64,000 nucleotides of DNA from an uncultured Tenacibaculum sp. (GTDB taxonomy: Bacteria > Bacteroidota > Bacteroidia > Flavobacteriales > Flavobacteriaceae). Position 1 is the first letter of the stretch. Each line of letters starts with the position of its first letter. The stretch covers positions 186,001-250,000 of the forward strand of contig NZ_CANMMT010000005.1 in the NCBI RefSeq assembly GCF_947499065.1, given 5' to 3'. The position numbers and the translations under genes are program-made. This document shows, in pieces, positions 40,953-50,251 of this stretch. The notes under the pieces were generated by a model that worked only from the letters and a program-made list of their open reading frames with translations, had not been told where the DNA came from and made no database searches.

Positions 40953-42488
40953 GTGAAAAACAATAAAACATTTTTATTTTTTTTAATAATATTTTTAATA
41001 GCCCCCCTAGCTATATTAAGCCAAGAAAAGGCAATAACAGTAAAAAATTATAAAGAAAAAGTAGTCAAAGATTATTATAGGTTTCAACGAACTGAAGATG
41101 GTCAATTATTAGATAGTATTCTGCGTTTTATTAAACTTAACAAAATTGACGTAGAAGAAGACTCAATAAAAAGTAAAATATATTATTTAAACGGAGTCAA
41201 AAATTTATTCTTAACAAGATATGATAAAGCTGAAGAGACTTTCTTGAAATCTTATGAGTTAGCTAAAAAAACAAACGACATTCTTTTACAAGGAACTATT
41301 TTTAACTCACGAGGTGTAACATTAACGAAAGGAAGCACTAACTATGAAAAAGCAAAAATCTTATTTGAAAAAGCAGTAGTTGAGTATAAAAAAATAAATG
41401 AAATCCCTCAACTGATAGATGCTTATTATAATTTAACAGTGAATGCTAAAAGAAGATGCAAGTGGGAGGAATCCAATAAGTATGCTTTTGAGTTTTTAAA
41501 ATTGTTAAATAAGTATGAGGATAAGATTACGGGTTTGAGAAGAATGCATTACTTCATTGGGCATAATTACTTAAGACTTAAAAAATACGATGATGCATTT
41601 CGTAACCTGAAAATAGCTGAAGATATTACTTTTAAAGATGATAGCTTTAGTTTTACAACAAGCTTGATTAATGAAACTTATGGGAAACTTCATGAAGAGA
41701 AGAAAGAATATAAGAAAGCTTTAGAGCGATACAAAAACGTAACTAATAATTTACGAGAGGCAAATAAAGAAACCGAAAAGAGAATAGAAGATTTTTATAC
41801 TCGAGAATTAGAGTTAGAAAATGAGTTAAAAGATAAGGGTAGAAAAATAATTAAAGATCAAAATAGAACAATATTTTGGAGTGTTCTAACAATTATTTTA
41901 TTGGTAGTTTTAATCCTAACTCAAATTTTTTATTGGAAGAAGAACAAAGAAAAAAACAGAGAAATTAAGGAGTTAAACAAAGAGTTAGCAGGTTTAATAG
42001 TAGATTTAAAAGGTAAAAATAAAGAGCTTTCTGAAAATAAGAAGGAAATAGAAAATCTATTAAAATTAAACGAACAAGCCTTATTTTCAAGAGTCTTAAA
42101 AATTTCAACATATAACGATGCTATTAGAAAAATATGTAAAGATTTGGAGACTCATTTGGAAAACAACTTAGATGCTTCAAGTTATTTTATAACCATAAAT
42201 AAAAAATTACTGAATTTAATCTCAGAAGAAGAATTATGGGAAGATTTTAGAATACAATTTGAGAAAACTAGACCAGATTTTTATAATAAATTAAAAAAAG
42301 TAGCACCAAACTTATCGGTTAATGATCTGAAGCATTGTACTTATATTGTATCGAATTTAAAAAGTAAGGAAGTGGCGCAATTAGTCAATGTTTCTCCTAG
42401 AAGCGTGGAAACTGTTAGGTATAGAATTAAGAAAAAAATGGGACTAGAAAAAGAAGAAAGTTTGTACGATTTATTGAGTAATTTATAA
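40953..42488 (+). CDS. TPR-containing membrane-anchored LuxR-type regulator
   Basis: A 511-residue regulator starting at GTG 40953, which gives the signal/anchor KTFLFFLIIFLIAPLAILSQ. Residues about 45-280 are tetratricopeptide-like helical repeats, then a membrane span at about 306-328 (TIFWSVLTIILLVVLILTQIF), a charged coiled coil (REIKELNKELAGLIVDLKGK) and a C-terminal LuxR/GerE-type helix-turn-helix (NLSVNDLKHC, SKEVAQLVNVSPRSVETVRYRI, about 450-500). The family is common in flavobacteria, with the TPR part outside and DNA-binding part inside. The long leader and the repeats in front suggest strong, possibly autogenous, control. It lies just upstream of the his operon but has its own transcript; no link to histidine is evident. 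Confidence 0.87.
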   Translation: MKNNKTFLFFLIIFLIAPLAILSQEKAITVKNYKEKVVKDYYRFQRTEDGQLLDSILRFIKLNKIDVEEDSIKSKIYYLNGVKNLFLTRYDKAEETFLKSYELAKKTNDILLQGTIFNSRGVTLTKGSTNYEKAKILFEKAVVEYKKINEIPQLIDAYYNLTVNAKRRCKWEESNKYAFEFLKLLNKYEDKITGLRRMHYFIGHNYLRLKKYDDAFRNLKIAEDITFKDDSFSFTTSLINETYGKLHEEKKEYKKALERYKNVTNNLREANKETEKRIEDFYTRELELENELKDKGRKIIKDQNRTIFWSVLTIILLVVLILTQIFYWKKNKEKNREIKELNKELAGLIVDLKGKNKELSENKKEIENLLKLNEQALFSRVLKISTYNDAIRKICKDLETHLENNLDASSYFITINKKLLNLISEEELWEDFRIQFEKTRPDFYNKLKKVAPNLSVNDLKHCTYIVSNLKSKEVAQLVNVSPRSVETVRYRIKKKMGLEKEESLYDLLSNL

Positions 42489-42554
42489 TTAACATTAATT
42501 TAATTAGGAAAATTAAAAAATTATTTCAAATATTTGTGAAACAGAAATAAAGAC

Positions 42555-42608
42555 ATGAATTTTAATCAATTACATCATCATCATCATATTTGCACTCAAG
42601 CGAAGTGA
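42555..42608 (+). CDS. hisL: Histidine operon leader peptide
   Basis: A 17-codon frame, MNFNQLHHHHHICTQAK, with five consecutive CAT histidine codons (42573-42587), stop at 42606-42608. It lies 127 bases before hisG and 33 bases before a terminator. His-codon runs in a short translated leader are the hallmark of ribosome-mediated attenuation: when charged tRNA-His is scarce the ribosome stalls on the codons and the terminator is prevented. The codons after the run (ACT CAA GCG) are themselves complementary to the terminator's 5' arm. Confidence 0.88.
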   Translation: MNFNQLHHHHHICTQAK

Positions 42609-42680
42609 AGATGTATTGATTAAAAATAAAATATATTTAAAACCCGTTTGAGTAAATCAAACGGGTTTTTTGTTTCCATA
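42564..42680 (+). promoter_or_regulatory. his operon attenuator (alternative RNA structures)
   Basis: Three pairings can be drawn. Stem 1: 42564-42576 (AATCAATTACATC) with 42610-42621 (GATGTATTGATT), 12 bp with one bulged T, enclosing the His codons. Antiterminator: ACTCAAGCG (42594-42602) with CGTTTGAGT (42645-42653), 9 bp including one G-T wobble. Terminator: AACCCGTTTGA (42641-42651) with TCAAACGGGTT (42657-42667). Antiterminator and terminator exclude each other because both use 42645-42651. A ribosome stalled on the His codons breaks stem 1 and leaves 42594-42602 free; one that reaches the stop codon covers it. Confidence 0.75.
42641..42673 (+). terminator. Attenuator terminator of the his operon
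   Basis: AACCCGTTTGA (42641-42651), loop GTAAA, TCAAACGGGTT (42657-42667), then TTTTTG. It lies before hisG with no gene of its own to end other than the leader peptide. Confidence 0.88.
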
Positions 42681-42734
42681 GGCGCCAGGAAATTATCTTC
42701 TCTATAAAGATTTACTCAAACCAAACTTAAGAAA

Positions 42735-43592
42735 ATGAGTAAATTAAAAATAGCCATACAAAAATCGGGAAGACTAAATAAAGATTCCTTACAAATATTA
42801 AAAGACTGCGGTATTTCTATTGATAATGGAAAAGATCAATTGAAAGCTTCAGCAAGCAATTTTCCATTAGAGGTTTTCTATTTGAGAAACGGTGATATAC
42901 CACAGTATCTAAAAGATGGAGTTATTGATATAGCAATTGTTGGGGAAAATTTGTTGATAGAAAAAGGAGAAGGAATCGAGTTTATAGAGAAACTTGGATT
43001 TTCGAAATGTAAAGTATCTCTTGCAATTCCTAAAGGAGAAGAATATAACGGATTGTCTTTTTTTCAGAATAAAAAAATAGCAACATCATATCCTAAAACA
43101 GTACAAGATTTTTTAACCAAAAACAATATTGATTCACAGTTACACATTATTAACGGATCAGTAGAAATTGCTCCCAATATTGGTTTGGCAGATGGTATTT
43201 GTGATATCGTTTCTAGTGGTTCTACACTTTTCAAAAATAATTTAAAAGAAGTTGAAGTTATTCTAAAATCTGAAGCAGTTTTAGCAGTGTCACCGAAATT
43301 AGAACCATTACAACAAGAAATTTTAAATAAGCTGCAATTCAGAATACAATCGGTTTTAAAGGGTAGGAGGTCTAAGTATATTTTACTAAATGCACCTAAT
43401 AATAAGCTTGATAAAATCATAAATATTTTACCAGGAATGAGAAGCCCGACAGTATTGCCATTAGCAGAAAAAGGCTGGAGTTCAGTACACTCGGTATTAG
43501 ACAAAAATGAGTTTTGGGAAATAATAGATGAGTTGAAAAACAATGGAGCTGAAGGGATTTTAGTGTGTCCAATTGAAAAAATGGTAATTTAA
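42735..43592 (+). CDS. hisG: ATP phosphoribosyltransferase, long form
   Basis: First enzyme of histidine synthesis: joins ATP and PRPP to N1-phosphoribosyl-ATP, and is the feedback-inhibited step. At 285 residues with a C-terminal ACT-like regulatory domain (PTVLPLAEKGWSSVHSVLDK to the end) it is the long HisG that does not need HisZ. Landmarks are IAIQKSGRLNKDSLQILKDCGI, IDIAIVGENLL and the PRPP loop region ADGICDIVSSGSTL. First structural gene of the his operon, 15 bases before hisD. Confidence 0.97.
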   Translation: MSKLKIAIQKSGRLNKDSLQILKDCGISIDNGKDQLKASASNFPLEVFYLRNGDIPQYLKDGVIDIAIVGENLLIEKGEGIEFIEKLGFSKCKVSLAIPKGEEYNGLSFFQNKKIATSYPKTVQDFLTKNNIDSQLHIINGSVEIAPNIGLADGICDIVSSGSTLFKNNLKEVEVILKSEAVLAVSPKLEPLQQEILNKLQFRIQSVLKGRRSKYILLNAPNNKLDKIINILPGMRSPTVLPLAEKGWSSVHSVLDKNEFWEIIDELKNNGAEGILVCPIEKMVI

Positions 43593-43607
43593 ATTTTAAG
43601 GAATAAA

Positions 43608-44888
43608 ATGAAGATTATAAAATATCCTAATAGAGAAGATTGGAAAAATCTTTGCAAGAGAGCTACTTTAAGTGAAAGTAATTTAGATGAAGTGGTTAAA
43701 GAGGTTTTGGAAGATGTTAAGTTAAATAAAAACAAAGCTTTAACAAAGTATGCGAAAAAGTTTGATGGATTAGATATCACTTCTTTTGAAGTAACTGAAG
43801 AAGAAATAGAGATTGCTAAGAATACAGTAAGTAATGAATTAAAAGAAGCAATACAGTTAGCAAAATCAAATATTGAGATTTTTCACACTTCTCAAAAAGA
43901 AGAAGAAAAAGAGGTTATAACATCAGAAGGAGTTACTTGTTGGCGTAAAAGTGTTGCGATAGATAAGGTTGGACTTTATATTCCTGGAGGTACAGCTCCT
44001 TTGTTTTCAACAATTCTAATGTTAGGAGTTCCAGCAAAAATAGCAGGATGTAAAGAAATTATTTTGTGTACACCTCCAAATAAAAAGGGAGAGGTAAATC
44101 CAGCGATTTTATATACGGCATCGTTAGTTGGGATTACTAAAATTTTTAAAGTAGGAGGTTCACAAGCAATAGGAGCTATGGCTTATGGTACAGAGACCAT
44201 ACCTAATGTGTATAAAATTTTAGGTCCAGGAAATCAATATGTAACTAAAGCAAAAGAATTAGTGCAACAGAAAGGAGTTGCTATTGATATGCCAGCAGGA
44301 CCGAGTGAAGTCTTGGTTATTGCAAATGAAACTTCAAATCCAACATTTGTAGCAGCAGATTTATTATCGCAAGCAGAACACGGAACAGACAGCCAAGTTG
44401 TATTGGTAACAACTAAAACTACTATAGTAGAAGAGGTGTTAAAAGAAATTGAAAACCAATTAGAAGAGTTGCCAAGAAAAGAAATAGCAAAAAAAGCATT
44501 AGAAAATAGTTTTGCGGTTGTTTTAAATGCTATCGAAGAAACTATTGAATTTAGTAATGAATATGCACCTGAGCACTTAATTATAGCTTCTGATAATGCA
44601 ACTCAATACATAAGTAAAATAGTTAATGCAGGATCAGTGTTTTTAGGAAATTATAGTTGTGAAAGTGCAGGTGATTATGCAAGTGGAACAAATCATACAT
44701 TACCTACAAATGGATATGCTAAAAATTATAGTGGCGTTTCTTTAGACAGCTTTGTAAAGAAAATAACTTTTCAAGAAGTAACAGCAAAAGGGATTTCTAA
44801 AATAGGAAAAGCTATTGAGTTAATGGCTGAGGCAGAAGGTTTGCAGGCACACAAAAATGCAGTAACATTAAGATTAAAAGCTATATAG
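43608..44888 (+). CDS. hisD: Histidinol dehydrogenase
   Basis: Zinc enzyme that oxidises histidinol twice, with NAD, to histidine; last two steps of the pathway. Landmarks: VGLYIPGGTAPLFSTILML, DMPAGPSEVLVIANE, LLSQAEHGTDSQV (metal and catalytic His), EYAPEHLIIA (catalytic Glu-His) and SAGDYASGTNHTLPTNGYA. Its 426 residues are standard. Second gene of the operon; hisC starts 2 bases after its stop. Confidence 0.97.
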   Translation: MKIIKYPNREDWKNLCKRATLSESNLDEVVKEVLEDVKLNKNKALTKYAKKFDGLDITSFEVTEEEIEIAKNTVSNELKEAIQLAKSNIEIFHTSQKEEEKEVITSEGVTCWRKSVAIDKVGLYIPGGTAPLFSTILMLGVPAKIAGCKEIILCTPPNKKGEVNPAILYTASLVGITKIFKVGGSQAIGAMAYGTETIPNVYKILGPGNQYVTKAKELVQQKGVAIDMPAGPSEVLVIANETSNPTFVAADLLSQAEHGTDSQVVLVTTKTTIVEEVLKEIENQLEELPRKEIAKKALENSFAVVLNAIEETIEFSNEYAPEHLIIASDNATQYISKIVNAGSVFLGNYSCESAGDYASGTNHTLPTNGYAKNYSGVSLDSFVKKITFQEVTAKGISKIGKAIELMAEAEGLQAHKNAVTLRLKAI

Positions 44889-44889
44889 A

Positions 44890-45915
44890 ATGTTTGAATT
44901 AGAAAAAATAGTTCGACCTAATATCCAAAGTTTGAAAGCGTATTCATCTGCAAGAGATGATTTTAAAGGAGAGGCAGAAGTGTATTTAGATGCTAATGAG
45001 AATCCATTTGGTACTTTAAATCGTTATCCAGACCCACAGCAAAAAAGTATTAAAGAGAAACTCTCAGAAATTAAAGAAATAAATACTAATCAAATTTTTG
45101 TAGGCAATGGTAGTGATGAAGTAATTGACTTGGCATTCAGAATATTTTGCAAACCAGGGAAAGATAAAGCTTTAACTTTTTCACCAACTTATGGAATGTA
45201 CGATGTTTCAGCAGGGATAAATAATGTAGAATTAATTAAACAACCATTATTAGCAGATTTTCAAATCAATTTAAATCAGTTACAGCCTTATTTGGAAATG
45301 GATGAAGTAAAGTTAATTTTTATCTGTTCTCCAAACAACCCTACGGGGAATATAATTAACAAAGAAGATATAGAATACATCCTTGAAAATTTTAATGGAG
45401 TTGTAATTATTGATGAAGCTTATATTGATTTTAGTACAAAAGAATCTTTAGTTACTGAAATTAAAAATTACCCAAACTTAATTGTGAGTCAGACATTTAG
45501 TAAGGCGTGGGGATTAGCTGGAGCTAGAGTTGGAATAGCTTATGCAAGCTCAAAAATTATTGATTTATATAGTAAAGTAAAGCCTCCATATAATGTAAGT
45601 TCTTTGAATCAAAATGCAGTTTTGGTGAGTTTGAATAATCAAACAAAATTCGAAATTGAAAAGAATATCATTTTAATAGAGAGAGAAAAAGTAATAACTC
45701 AATTAACTCAATTGCCAATGGTCAAAACAATCTATCCTACCGAAGCTAATTTTGTATTGGTTGAAGTAGAAAAAGTAAATGAATTGTATAAGGACTTGGT
45801 AAAAAAGAAAATAATTACAAGAAACAGAAATAGTGTAATTAATGATTGTTTACGTATAACAATAGGCAGCCCAGAAGAAAATCAAAAACTAATCAACGCA
45901 TTACAAGAATTATAA
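44890..45915 (+). CDS. hisC: Histidinol-phosphate aminotransferase
   Basis: PLP enzyme converting imidazole-acetol phosphate to histidinol phosphate with glutamate. Landmarks: [42 protein letters not shown] and the PLP-lysine region [16 protein letters not shown]. Its 341 residues are usual for the family. Two bases separate it from hisB. Confidence 0.96.
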   Translation: MFELEKIVRPNIQSLKAYSSARDDFKGEAEVYLDANENPFGTLNRYPDPQQKSIKEKLSEIKEINTNQIFVGNGSDEVIDLAFRIFCKPGKDKALTFSPTYGMYDVSAGINNVELIKQPLLADFQINLNQLQPYLEMDEVKLIFICSPNNPTGNIINKEDIEYILENFNGVVIIDEAYIDFSTKESLVTEIKNYPNLIVSQTFSKAWGLAGARVGIAYASSKIIDLYSKVKPPYNVSSLNQNAVLVSLNNQTKFEIEKNIILIEREKVITQLTQLPMVKTIYPTEANFVLVEVEKVNELYKDLVKKKIITRNRNSVINDCLRITIGSPEENQKLINALQEL

Positions 45916-45916
45916 T

Positions 45917-47050
45917 ATGAAACGAGTATTATTTATAGATAGAGATGGAACTTTAATTAAAGAACCAGCAGATGAACAAACAGATTCATTTGAGAAACTT
46001 CAATTTTATCCAAAAGTATTTCAAGGTTTGGGTAAGATAGCAAAGGAGTTAGATTTTGAATTGGTATTAGTAACTAACCAAGATGGGCTAGGTACAGAAG
46101 TTTATCCTGAAAATACATTTTGGCCTGTACATAATTTTGTAATGAATACTTTAAAAGAAGAAGGAATAATTTTTTCAGAAGAATTTATAGATAAAACATT
46201 TGCAAGAGATAATCAACCAACAAGAAAACCTAATACAGGTTTATTAACAAAGTTTTTTTCAGAGGAATATGATTTAGCAAATTCATTTGTAATTGGTGAT
46301 CGCTTAACTGATATTGAGTTAGCTAAGAATTTAGGAGCCAAAGGAATTTATATAAACGATGAAACTTTTTTAGGAACTGATGAAATTACAGTTAAAAGAA
46401 GTGAGTTGGATGAATTTATAGCGCTTGAAAGTAATGATTGGAATGCTATTTATGAGTTCTTGAAACTAGAAGAAAGAGTAGCGAGTATTGTTAGAAATAC
46501 AAATGAAACAAAAATAAGTATTCAATTAAATCTAGACGGAACAGGACAAAGTAACATAAGTACAGGAATAGCTTTTTTTGATCATATGTTAGATCAAATA
46601 GCGCGTCATGGACAAATGGATTTAGCTATAAAAGTAAATGGAGATTTAGAGGTAGATGAGCACCATACAATTGAAGACACTGCAATAGCATTAGGGGAAG
46701 TTTTTAATAAAGCTTTAGGGAATAAGCTTGGTATAGAACGTTATGGTTTTTGTCTTCCTATGGACGATTGTTTAGCTCAGGTGGCTATAGATTTTGGAGG
46801 AAGAAATTGGTTAGTATGGGAAGCAGAGTTCAAAAGAGAAATGGTAGGGAAAATGCCAACAGAAATGTTTTTTCACTTCTTCAAATCATTTACTGATGGG
46901 GCTAAATGTAACTTGAATATAAAAGCAGAAGGAGTAAATGAACACCATAAAATAGAAGCTATATTTAAGGCTTTTGCTAAAGCTGTTAAGGTAGCTGTTA
47001 AGAGAGATTCTAGTAAAATGATTTTACCATCAACCAAAGGAGCGTTATAA
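45917..47050 (+). CDS. hisB: Bifunctional histidinol-phosphatase / imidazoleglycerol-phosphate dehydratase
   Basis: Fusion of two steps of histidine synthesis in 377 residues. The N-terminal HAD-type phosphatase (about 1-165) starts [13 protein letters not shown] with the catalytic aspartates D8 and D10 and contains [17 protein letters not shown]. The C-terminal dehydratase (about 190-377) carries the paired His motifs [17 protein letters not shown] and [14 protein letters not shown] and the second repeat [19 protein letters not shown], which bind manganese. The fusion is as in enteric bacteria and most Bacteroidota. Two bases before hisH. Confidence 0.97.
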   Translation: MKRVLFIDRDGTLIKEPADEQTDSFEKLQFYPKVFQGLGKIAKELDFELVLVTNQDGLGTEVYPENTFWPVHNFVMNTLKEEGIIFSEEFIDKTFARDNQPTRKPNTGLLTKFFSEEYDLANSFVIGDRLTDIELAKNLGAKGIYINDETFLGTDEITVKRSELDEFIALESNDWNAIYEFLKLEERVASIVRNTNETKISIQLNLDGTGQSNISTGIAFFDHMLDQIARHGQMDLAIKVNGDLEVDEHHTIEDTAIALGEVFNKALGNKLGIERYGFCLPMDDCLAQVAIDFGGRNWLVWEAEFKREMVGKMPTEMFFHFFKSFTDGAKCNLNIKAEGVNEHHKIEAIFKAFAKAVKVAVKRDSSKMILPSTKGAL

Positions 47051-47051
47051 A

Positions 47052-47633
47052 ATGATAGCAATTATAAAATACAATGCAGGAAATATAAGGTCTGTGCAAA
47101 ATGCAATTAGTCGTTTGGGATATGAGAGTATTATAACCGACGATTTAGAAGAAATAAAACAAGCAGATAAAGTAATATTTCCAGGAGTAGGTGAGGCGAG
47201 TTCAGCAATGAAATATTTAAAAGATAGGAAACTAGATAGGATATTGATATCATTGAAACAGCCAGTATTAGGAATTTGCTTAGGACTTCAGCTTATGTGT
47301 AAATCATCAGAAGAAGGAAATACAAAATGCTTAGGGATTTTTGATGCTGAAACAAAAAAGTTTCCTCCGTTGAAAAAGGTACCACACATGGGATGGAATA
47401 ATTTTTCAACAATAAAAGAATCAAAAATAACAGAAAGTATAAATGTTAATGATGATGTATACTATGTTCATGGTTATTATGCAGAGCTCTCAGAAGATAC
47501 AGTTGCTACATGCAATTATATAGAGTTGTTTAGTACTGTGATGCAAAGAGATAATTTTTATGCAATGCAATTTCATCCAGAGAAATCGGCAAGTATAGGC
47601 GAGAAGTTACTAAAGAATTTTTTAGAATTATAA
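47052..47633 (+). CDS. hisH: Imidazole glycerol phosphate synthase, glutaminase subunit
   Basis: Class I glutamine amidotransferase that supplies ammonia to HisF. The nucleophile is C76 in GICLGLQLM, with the His-Glu pair in MQFHPEKSA near the end; YYVHGYYAE is also typical. Its 193 residues are standard. Acts as a heterodimer with HisF, encoded two genes later. Confidence 0.97.
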   Translation: MIAIIKYNAGNIRSVQNAISRLGYESIITDDLEEIKQADKVIFPGVGEASSAMKYLKDRKLDRILISLKQPVLGICLGLQLMCKSSEEGNTKCLGIFDAETKKFPPLKKVPHMGWNNFSTIKESKITESINVNDDVYYVHGYYAELSEDTVATCNYIELFSTVMQRDNFYAMQFHPEKSASIGEKLLKNFLEL

Positions 47634-47643
47634 AACAGATATA

Positions 47644-48357
47644 ATGAGAATTATACCAGCGATAGATATTATAGAAGGAAAGTGTGTTCGGCTTACAAAA
47701 GGTGATTATTCAACTAAAAAAATATATAACGAAAATCCATTAGAAGTAGCTAAAGAGTTTGAAGATAATGGAATAAAATATTTGCACTTAGTAGATTTAG
47801 ATGGAGCGAAATCAAAACATATTGTAAACTATAAGGTATTAGAAGAAATAGCAACAAGGACTAATTTGAAGATAGATTTTGGAGGAGGTTTAAAGTCTAA
47901 TGATGATTTACGTATTGCTTTTGAAAGTGGAGCAAATCAAATAACAGGAGGAAGTATAGCAATTAAAAATCCAGATGTTTTTATTGGATGGTTAACAAAG
48001 TATGGAAGCGAAAAAATTATTCTGGGAGCAGATTGTAAAAATAGAAAAATAGCAACACAAGGTTGGTTAGAAACTTCGGAGGTAGATGTGGTAGACTTTA
48101 TAAAAGAATATGAGGAGATTGGAGTGCAAAGTACTATCTGTACAGATGTAGCTAAAGATGGGATGCTTCAAGGAGCCTCTGTGGATTTATATCTAGAAAT
48201 TTTGAGTAAAAGTGCAGTGAATTTAATAGCAAGTGGAGGAGTTGCTACTATTGAAGATTTAGTAAGACTAAAAGAGATAGGTTGTGAAGGAGCTATTTTA
48301 GGAAAGGCTATTTATGAAGGGAAAATAAGTTTAAAAGAATTACAAGAGTTATGTTGA
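47644..48357 (+). CDS. hisA: ProFAR isomerase
   Basis: TIM-barrel isomerase opening the sugar of ProFAR to PRFAR. The N-terminus [21 protein letters not shown], the half-barrel phosphate motif [13 protein letters not shown] and the second, [11 protein letters not shown], are the usual signatures, with acidic catalytic residues in AIDI and [10 protein letters not shown]. Its 237 residues are typical. The 3' end overlaps hisF by 7 bases. Confidence 0.97.
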   Translation: MRIIPAIDIIEGKCVRLTKGDYSTKKIYNENPLEVAKEFEDNGIKYLHLVDLDGAKSKHIVNYKVLEEIATRTNLKIDFGGGLKSNDDLRIAFESGANQITGGSIAIKNPDVFIGWLTKYGSEKIILGADCKNRKIATQGWLETSEVDVVDFIKEYEEIGVQSTICTDVAKDGMLQGASVDLYLEILSKSAVNLIASGGVATIEDLVRLKEIGCEGAILGKAIYEGKISLKELQELC

Positions 48358-49103
48358 AAAAAAGAATAATTCCTTGCTTGGATATCAAAAATGGAAGAAC
48401 AGTTAAAGGAGTTAATTTTATAGATATTAGAGATGCAGGAGATCCAATAGAACTTGCAAAAAAATATGTAGAAGAAGGAGCGGATGAATTGGTCTTTTTA
48501 GATATTACTGCAACTCTAGAGAATAGAAAAACTTTGGTGGAATTGGTAGAGAAAATAGCCAAAGAAATAAACATACCGTTTACCGTAGGAGGAGGAATAA
48601 GTACAGTAGATGATGCATTAGCTTTGATTAAAGCAGGAGCAGATAAAGTGAGTGTTAATTCATCAGTAGTGAAAAACCCTCAGTTAATAACTGATTTAAA
48701 GAATCGTTTTGGAAGTCAGTTTGTAGTAGTAGCTATAGATACTAAAAATGTAAATGATGAATGGAAAGTATTTACTAAAGGAGGTACTTATGAAACAAGT
48801 TTAGAAACAGTTAGTTGGGCAAAGGAAGTGGAGCGTTTAGGTGCTGGAGAAATCTTATTAACTTCTATGAACAGTGATGGTACTAAAGAGGGGTTTTCAA
48901 TAGAGATTACAAACTTAGTAAGTAAAAAAGTTAACATACCAGTAATAGCCTCTGGAGGAGCAGGGATAGAAGAGCATTTTAAAGAAGTTTTTACAAAAAC
49001 AGAAGCAAGTGCAGGGTTAGCAGCTAGTATTTTTCACTTTTCAGAAATACCAGTACCAAAACTTAAACAATATTTAAAAGAACAAAACATAGCAATACGA
49101 TGA
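48351..49103 (+). CDS. hisF: Imidazole glycerol phosphate synthase, cyclase subunit
   Basis: TIM-barrel cyclase that closes the imidazole ring using ammonia from HisH and releases AICAR. Landmarks: [48 protein letters not shown] and IASGGAG; the catalytic aspartates of CLDI and NSDGT are present. Its 250 residues are standard. Overlaps hisA upstream by 7 bases and hisIE downstream by 4. Confidence 0.97.
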   Translation: MLKKRIIPCLDIKNGRTVKGVNFIDIRDAGDPIELAKKYVEEGADELVFLDITATLENRKTLVELVEKIAKEINIPFTVGGGISTVDDALALIKAGADKVSVNSSVVKNPQLITDLKNRFGSQFVVVAIDTKNVNDEWKVFTKGGTYETSLETVSWAKEVERLGAGEILLTSMNSDGTKEGFSIEITNLVSKKVNIPVIASGGAGIEEHFKEVFTKTEASAGLAASIFHFSEIPVPKLKQYLKEQNIAIR

Positions 49104-49687
49104 ATATAGATTTTGTAAAGGGAAATGGATTGGTTCCAGTAATTATTCAAAATAACTTTACCTTACAGGTTTTGATGCTGGGATATATGAATGAAGCAGC
49201 TTTTTTAAAAACACAAAAAGAAAAAAGAGTTACATTTTATAGTAGAAGTAAGAATAGATTGTGGACAAAAGGAGAAGAATCAGGTAACTTTTTAGAAGCA
49301 AAAAGTATTCAACTTGATTGTGATAAAGATACTTTATTGATAAAAGCGGTTCCTCAAGGTCCTACCTGTCATAAAGGAACAACATCGTGTTTTTCAGAAG
49401 AAACATCAAAAGGGTTTTTGTATAAGCTAGAAGAGACCATAAATAATAGAATAGATGATAATGTTGAAACATCTTATACTAATAAATTATATAAAAGAGG
49501 CATTAATAAAGTAGCACAAAAAGTAGGAGAAGAAGCTGTAGAATTAGTAATTGAAGCAAAAGACAATAATGAAGAATTGTTTAAAAATGAAGCAGCAGAC
49601 TTATTATATCACTTTTTAATTTTATTAAAAACTAAGAATTTAAGTTTGTTAGATATAGAAGAAACATTAAGTTCTAGAAATTCATAA
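49100..49687 (+). CDS. hisI: Bifunctional phosphoribosyl-AMP cyclohydrolase / phosphoribosyl-ATP pyrophosphatase
   Basis: Fused HisI-HisE protein of 195 residues performing steps two and three of the pathway. The HisI half has [26 protein letters not shown] and the zinc-binding [12 protein letters not shown]; the HisE half (from about 110) has the helical [22 protein letters not shown] and [14 protein letters not shown]. Last gene of the operon; a 19-bp hairpin begins within its stop codon. Confidence 0.97.
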   Translation: MNIDFVKGNGLVPVIIQNNFTLQVLMLGYMNEAAFLKTQKEKRVTFYSRSKNRLWTKGEESGNFLEAKSIQLDCDKDTLLIKAVPQGPTCHKGTTSCFSEETSKGFLYKLEETINNRIDDNVETSYTNKLYKRGINKVAQKVGEEAVELVIEAKDNNEELFKNEAADLLYHFLILLKTKNLSLLDIEETLSSRNS

Positions 49688-49726
49688 ACAAAAAGGTGAA
49701 TGTTTTTAACATTCACCTTTTTGTTT
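49686..49726. terminator. Bidirectional terminator of the his operon
   Basis: A perfect 19-bp stem (49686-49704 with 49708-49726), loop TTT, core AAAAAGGTGAATGTT. It begins in the hisIE stop codon and reaches the stop of the converging small gene. Confidence 0.92.
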
Positions 49727-50126
49727 AATATTCTACGGAAAGAGAAGTGTCGTAGTATTTCTTTTTCCCTTTATAATATCCATAGTTAAAGACTAGAATT
49801 TTTTTATATTTTCCTTTGAAAACTTTTCTATAATATGATAACTCTTGAATGTTTTTGGCATTGAAAAGAATTTGTTCTTTATTATTATTTACTTTACCGT
49901 AGATAGAAATTTGGTATTTATTTTTTGATTCTGATTCTTTAAAGCTTGTAGAATAGATAATTTTAGAAACCATAAAAGGTTGTTCTTTATTATCGTATTT
50001 ATTTGGTGATTTAAAGAAAATATTGGCGTACTTACTTTTAATATTCTTTAGTTTTAAATTCTCTTTTTGAGAAAAAGAAGAAATACTAAACCCTAAGAAA
50101 ATGATAATTAACAATAAATTTTTCAT
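49725..50126 (-). CDS. Small exported protein, function unknown
   Basis: A 133-residue protein with a clear signal peptide (MKNLLLIIIFLGFSISSFSQ). The mature part is basic and strand-rich (YQISIYGKVNNNKEQILFNA, KKILVFNYGYYKGKKKYYDT). I recognise no family. It is a single-gene unit converging on the his operon and diverging from the methyltransferase gene. Confidence 0.55.
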   Translation of the reverse strand: MKNLLLIIIFLGFSISSFSQKENLKLKNIKSKYANIFFKSPNKYDNKEQPFMVSKIIYSTSFKESESKNKYQISIYGKVNNNKEQILFNAKNIQELSYYRKVFKGKYKKILVFNYGYYKGKKKYYDTSLSVEY

Positions 50127-50239
50127 AATTCTATGATTTAAATGTTATTAAAGTTAATTAAAATATTTTAAATGAGTGTTTTATATGTTTTTGTTTATTC
50201 AAACTTTAATACAATTTATACTTAACTAAGTTAATTGAC

Positions 50240-50247
50240 TATTTTTG
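50240..50247 (+). promoter_or_regulatory. -7 promoter box touching the methyltransferase start
   Basis: TATTTTTG, exact TAnnTTTG, ending 5 bases before the ATG at 50252; predicts a leaderless transcript. Confidence 0.5.
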
Positions 50248-50251
50248 CAAA

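Noticed and set aside
43064..43543. A 159-codon open frame antisense to hisG
   Set aside because: It lies wholly inside hisG on the other strand, has no family resemblance, and arises from the codon use of hisG. Similar shadows inside purA, typA, the S41 gene and others were left out for the same reason.
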